Positions 61,480 through 64,000 of a DNA stretch of 64,000 nt are shown piece after piece. Position 1 is the stretch's first letter. Each line of letters starts with the position of its first letter. Both the position numbers and the translations under genes were made by a program. Origin of the DNA: Gongronella butleri (lineage: Eukaryota > Mucoromycota > Mucoromycetes > Mucorales > Cunninghamellaceae); the NCBI GenBank assembly GCA_025201375.1, contig JAIWZP010000013.1, positions 1 through 64,000 of the forward strand, written 5' to 3'. The notes beneath the pieces were generated by a model, which saw only the letters and a list, made by a program, of their open reading frames with translations, was not told where the DNA came from and searched no databases.

Positions 61480-61830
61480 TATGCCCTCCCCTTGTTGTAG
61501 TACGCGTCGCATTGTACATACGTTCGTTGAAATAAAATATAGCATCAGATTCTCGCTTTTTCTCGTTTTTTTTATTTTTTTGTGACTTTTGTGCATCGCC
61601 CGTCTTTTCTCACCTTGTTCCCCTTTCCCTTGCTCTTGTAGTAACGCGTCTCATTGCACAAACACTGGAATAAACAAAAGACCGCATCAAATGCGGTGTC
61701 CTTTTGACGCTTTTTCTATTTTATATTTTTGTGACTTTGTGCGCCTTGTCGTCTTTTTTTCTTTCCCACTTTTTATGCCCTTCTTCCGTTCGTCTCCTTG
61801 TTCTTGTAGTGCGCGTCACAAGCACCAAAA
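61480..61830 (+). repeat. triplicated 3'-flank module with poly(A) signals
   Basis: Three units about 145-165 bases apart begin TTGTTGTAGTACGCGTCGC (61490), TTGCTCTTGTAGTAACGCG (61630) and TTGTTCTTGTAGTGCGCG (61799). Units 1 and 2 continue with CATTG, AATAAA (61531 and 61669), GCATCA, a CGCTTTTTCT tract and TTTTGTGACTTTTGTGC. It lies directly after the Rua1-C gene. Confidence 0.7.
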
Positions 61831-61858
61831 AAAAGTGGCGTCATTTCGCGCTTTTTTC

Positions 61859-61859
<1 letters not shown>

Positions 61860-61952
<93 letters not shown>
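61860..61952. repeat. 93-base T tract
   Basis: Longest homopolymer in the window. Length may be an assembly estimate. Confidence 0.9.
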
Positions 61953-61953
<1 letters not shown>

Positions 61954-62603
61954 TTTTGAGCGCGTGATTCCTGGCCCGGCGTGATTTCTGCAAACACCAT
62001 TTGGGCAAGGGCGCACGGCAGGGCCATTGGTGACACAAGAAAAAAGTTTGTCAGGAACGGATGTTGCTTGTGATGGTGCACAAAAACGAAAAGGTTTTGA
62101 TTTTCACTCAAACCCGCCTTCTTGGGACGGACGGAACCGCCCGTTTCGTAGCGCCGCCCGTGTACGTAATCACAAGGCAGGGTAAAACGACAGAGAAGAG
62201 TGAGGGCCAATTGCCAAAAAAAAAAAAGCCAAAACGCGTTCAATGCTAATTTCTTTTTTTTTATTTTACAAGGGTAGGGTACAAATCAATTTTAATTTTT
62301 AAGGATGCAAAAAAAAAAGGCAAAACAAGAGCGAGTGACATGGGAAGCGAGTGGGGTGAAAAAGGGGATGACTGGCGGAACAGAAAAAAAAAACATTCAT
62401 GCAAAATAGGTAAAGTGAAGAATTTGGGCAAAAAAAATAGGGGAGAGGGAACAGAGAGGCGCGAACGTGACAAAGAGGTGTTTGCCGCTGATCAAGTGAA
62501 TGATTTTTTTACAAGTGGGGGCGCAACAAGATGCAAAGTGGAGAGAGAGAGAGAAGGAAAAAAATGGGGGGGGGGGGCGTTTGGCCAATTTCATTTTTGT
62601 TTT
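61953..62603. other. intergenic region
   Basis: Between the T tract and the 3' end of the homeobox gene. Purine-rich, no gene recognised. Confidence 0.5.
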
Positions 62604-62861
62604 TCAGATGACCTGATGTTGCCTTTCCCTTGTCCTTAGTGCCTGTCGACGGTTTTGGAACCAGATTTGCACGGTGCGTGGGCTCATGCCTAGCTGTCTG
62701 CCTAATTGCTCCCTTAATTGGGTGGATGGGAAAAAGGTGCGTTGAAACACTTGATTGAGGACTTGGAGCTGCGCGCGATTGGCGCGACGGCGCTTGGCCT
62801 TGATCATGCGACGGCACTCTTCCATGTCCACCTCGGATGCCAAGGAAAAGATCATGGAGGA

Positions 62862-62894
<33 letters not shown>

Positions 62895-63506
62895 AGAGGG
62901 AGATGGGGTGGACGACATGTGACGATGATAATGAGGATGGTGAGAGTGATGGGGATGAGGATGTGGATGTGGATGAGCATGGTGGTGCGCAAAGAGTGAT
63001 GATGGCGTTGCGGAGGCTGGCGGAGCTAATGGCATGGGCGCGTGCAGCCTGCTGCTTGTGCTCGTGTTTGTGGTTTTGGTGGTATTTCCGCCAAAGCGCG
63101 CCAATGGCAGGGCCATGGCCGGCACCAGTGCCAAGGGTGGCTTTGTTTTGTGCAGGGCCAAGGGCGTCATCACGGGAGCAACCATCAAGGCTGCTGTTGC
63201 ATTCTTTGAGTGGTGCATGGCGGACAAAGAGGCAAAAGATGACGAAGACGATGATTTTGATGGTGCATGGTGATGGTGATGAGCGTGGGCAAAATAATGC
63301 GTCCTTGGCTCCTCATCCATGGGGGACACAAGGTTGGCAATTTCAAGAGCAGGTGATCGTCGTGGTGGCGTCAATGGCGTCAATGGCGTCGATGGAGGCG
63401 ACGAGGCTGCAGAGGACACCGTGCTCGCACTGTGGCTTGCTTGTGGCTGTATCCATTCCTCCTTTATCGCTTGCCCATCATTCAGCATACTCTGCAACGA
63501 CATCAT
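62604..63506 (-). CDS. homeodomain transcription factor
   Basis: Single exon, 300 residues. The homeodomain is at the extreme C-terminus (about 236-295): KRRRANRAQLQVLNQVF, FPSTQLREQLGRQLGMS and recognition helix RTVQIWFQNRRQALR. A typical 60-residue homeodomain (not the three-residue-longer TALE type), similar to fungal Yox1/Pho2-like proteins. The remainder is disordered: Ser/Thr/Pro-rich, a His/Pro run (about 175-195) and a 15-residue serine run. Two ATGs occur in tandem (63506, 63503). Target genes unknown. Confidence 0.93.
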
Positions 63507-64000
63507 CTTTGCAATAAAAGAGTGTTTGTGTGTATTTGTGTGTTTGAAGGGAAAAGACAGACGTAAAAATCAAAGAATTGACGACAAAAAAAAAAAAAAA
63601 GGGACACAAGTCAACGTAAAAAAGAAAAAGCCTCCCTCAATTGCACCTTGTTCACGTCTTGCTTTTATACAAGATCCAGGCACTTGTGTCCATTCGGGAA
63701 CGTTGCACCACTTTTTGCTTGGAAAAAAAGAAGCGTTGTGACCTTGTTGAACAAGCGCGCGCACGCTCCTCGCTCTCTCTGCGTCTGCGTCTTTGGGGGA
63801 GGCAATCCATTGGGGGGGGAGGGCCATGGCTAGGTTTCATCGTTTAAAAAAAGGGGGGAGGCCTGTCTGTGTGCAAAAAGTTATCATTGCCCCGCCTGTC
63901 CCCCCTTTTTTTTCCCCTCTCTCTCACTTCGGATACCATATTGCTGGTGGACCGCCCCCATGTTGTTCCCCGCGCCGCGCAAATAATCATGCACACGTGT
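63507..64000. other. upstream of the homeobox gene
   Basis: Promoter-side DNA with C- and A-runs and a GCACACGTGT near the window end. No gene seen. Confidence 0.5.

Noticed and set aside
61589..61984. Poly-Phe / poly-Lys open frames
   Set aside because: Translations of the 93-base T tract.

Overview
The window is nuclear DNA of a eukaryote, most likely an early-diverging (zygomycete-grade) fungus. Several genes point to fungi: a cell-wall-integrity MAP kinase of the Slt2/Mpk1 type, a transcription factor ending in a Rua1-type zinc domain, a Mnr2/Alr-like CorA magnesium transporter, and an allantoicase. Other genes are of a kind often lost in yeasts: an animal-like AIF, WDR70, a GT49/LARGE-like glycosyltransferase and a PDE8-like phosphodiesterase. 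No close species was identified. Genes are compact, with up to twelve exons, and introns are mostly 50-250 nt and GT-AG. Many introns have an A-run just after the donor and a T-run before the acceptor. I assigned exons by hand, and the listed exon sets keep one open frame to the stop.

Layout. 1-1.8 kb is repeat DNA. 1.9-15.3 kb is gene-dense: F-box protein (+), SLT2 MAPK (-), an unresolved small gene (-), GT49 glycosyltransferase (+), bHLH factor (-), CHY zinc-finger protein (-), SAM50 (-). 15.3-17.9 kb is a repeat island rich in TACTGTA/TACAGTA. 17.9-24.2 kb carries HUS1, WDR70 and a CorA transporter, all (+). 24.2-25.8 kb is tandem repeat, followed by a secreted cysteine-rich protein (+). 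27.2-36.5 kb has allantoicase (-), a response-regulator/cAMP-phosphodiesterase (+), AIF (-) and the 25-residue ribosomal protein eL41 (+). 36.5-39.7 kb is gene-poor. 39.7-52 kb has GCN5 (+), two tandem paralogues resembling a retrotransposon Gag (+), EB1 (+) and a BET double-bromodomain protein (-). 53-58.8 kb is mostly an old dispersed repeat. 58.8-63.5 kb has a Rua1-C transcription factor (+) and a homeobox gene (-).

The genes do not form a cluster with one function. Small groups share a theme: GCN5 writes and BET reads histone acetylation; HUS1 acts in the DNA-damage checkpoint and WDR70 has been linked to it; SAM50 and AIF are mitochondrial membrane proteins. The observations I rate highest are the tandem Gag-like pair, a row of MELT-like motifs in the BET protein, a phosphodiesterase with a receiver domain and a K-Ras-like CaaX tail, a start codon split by an intron in eL41, and microexons of 9 and 13 nt that are needed to rebuild SLT2 and HUS1.
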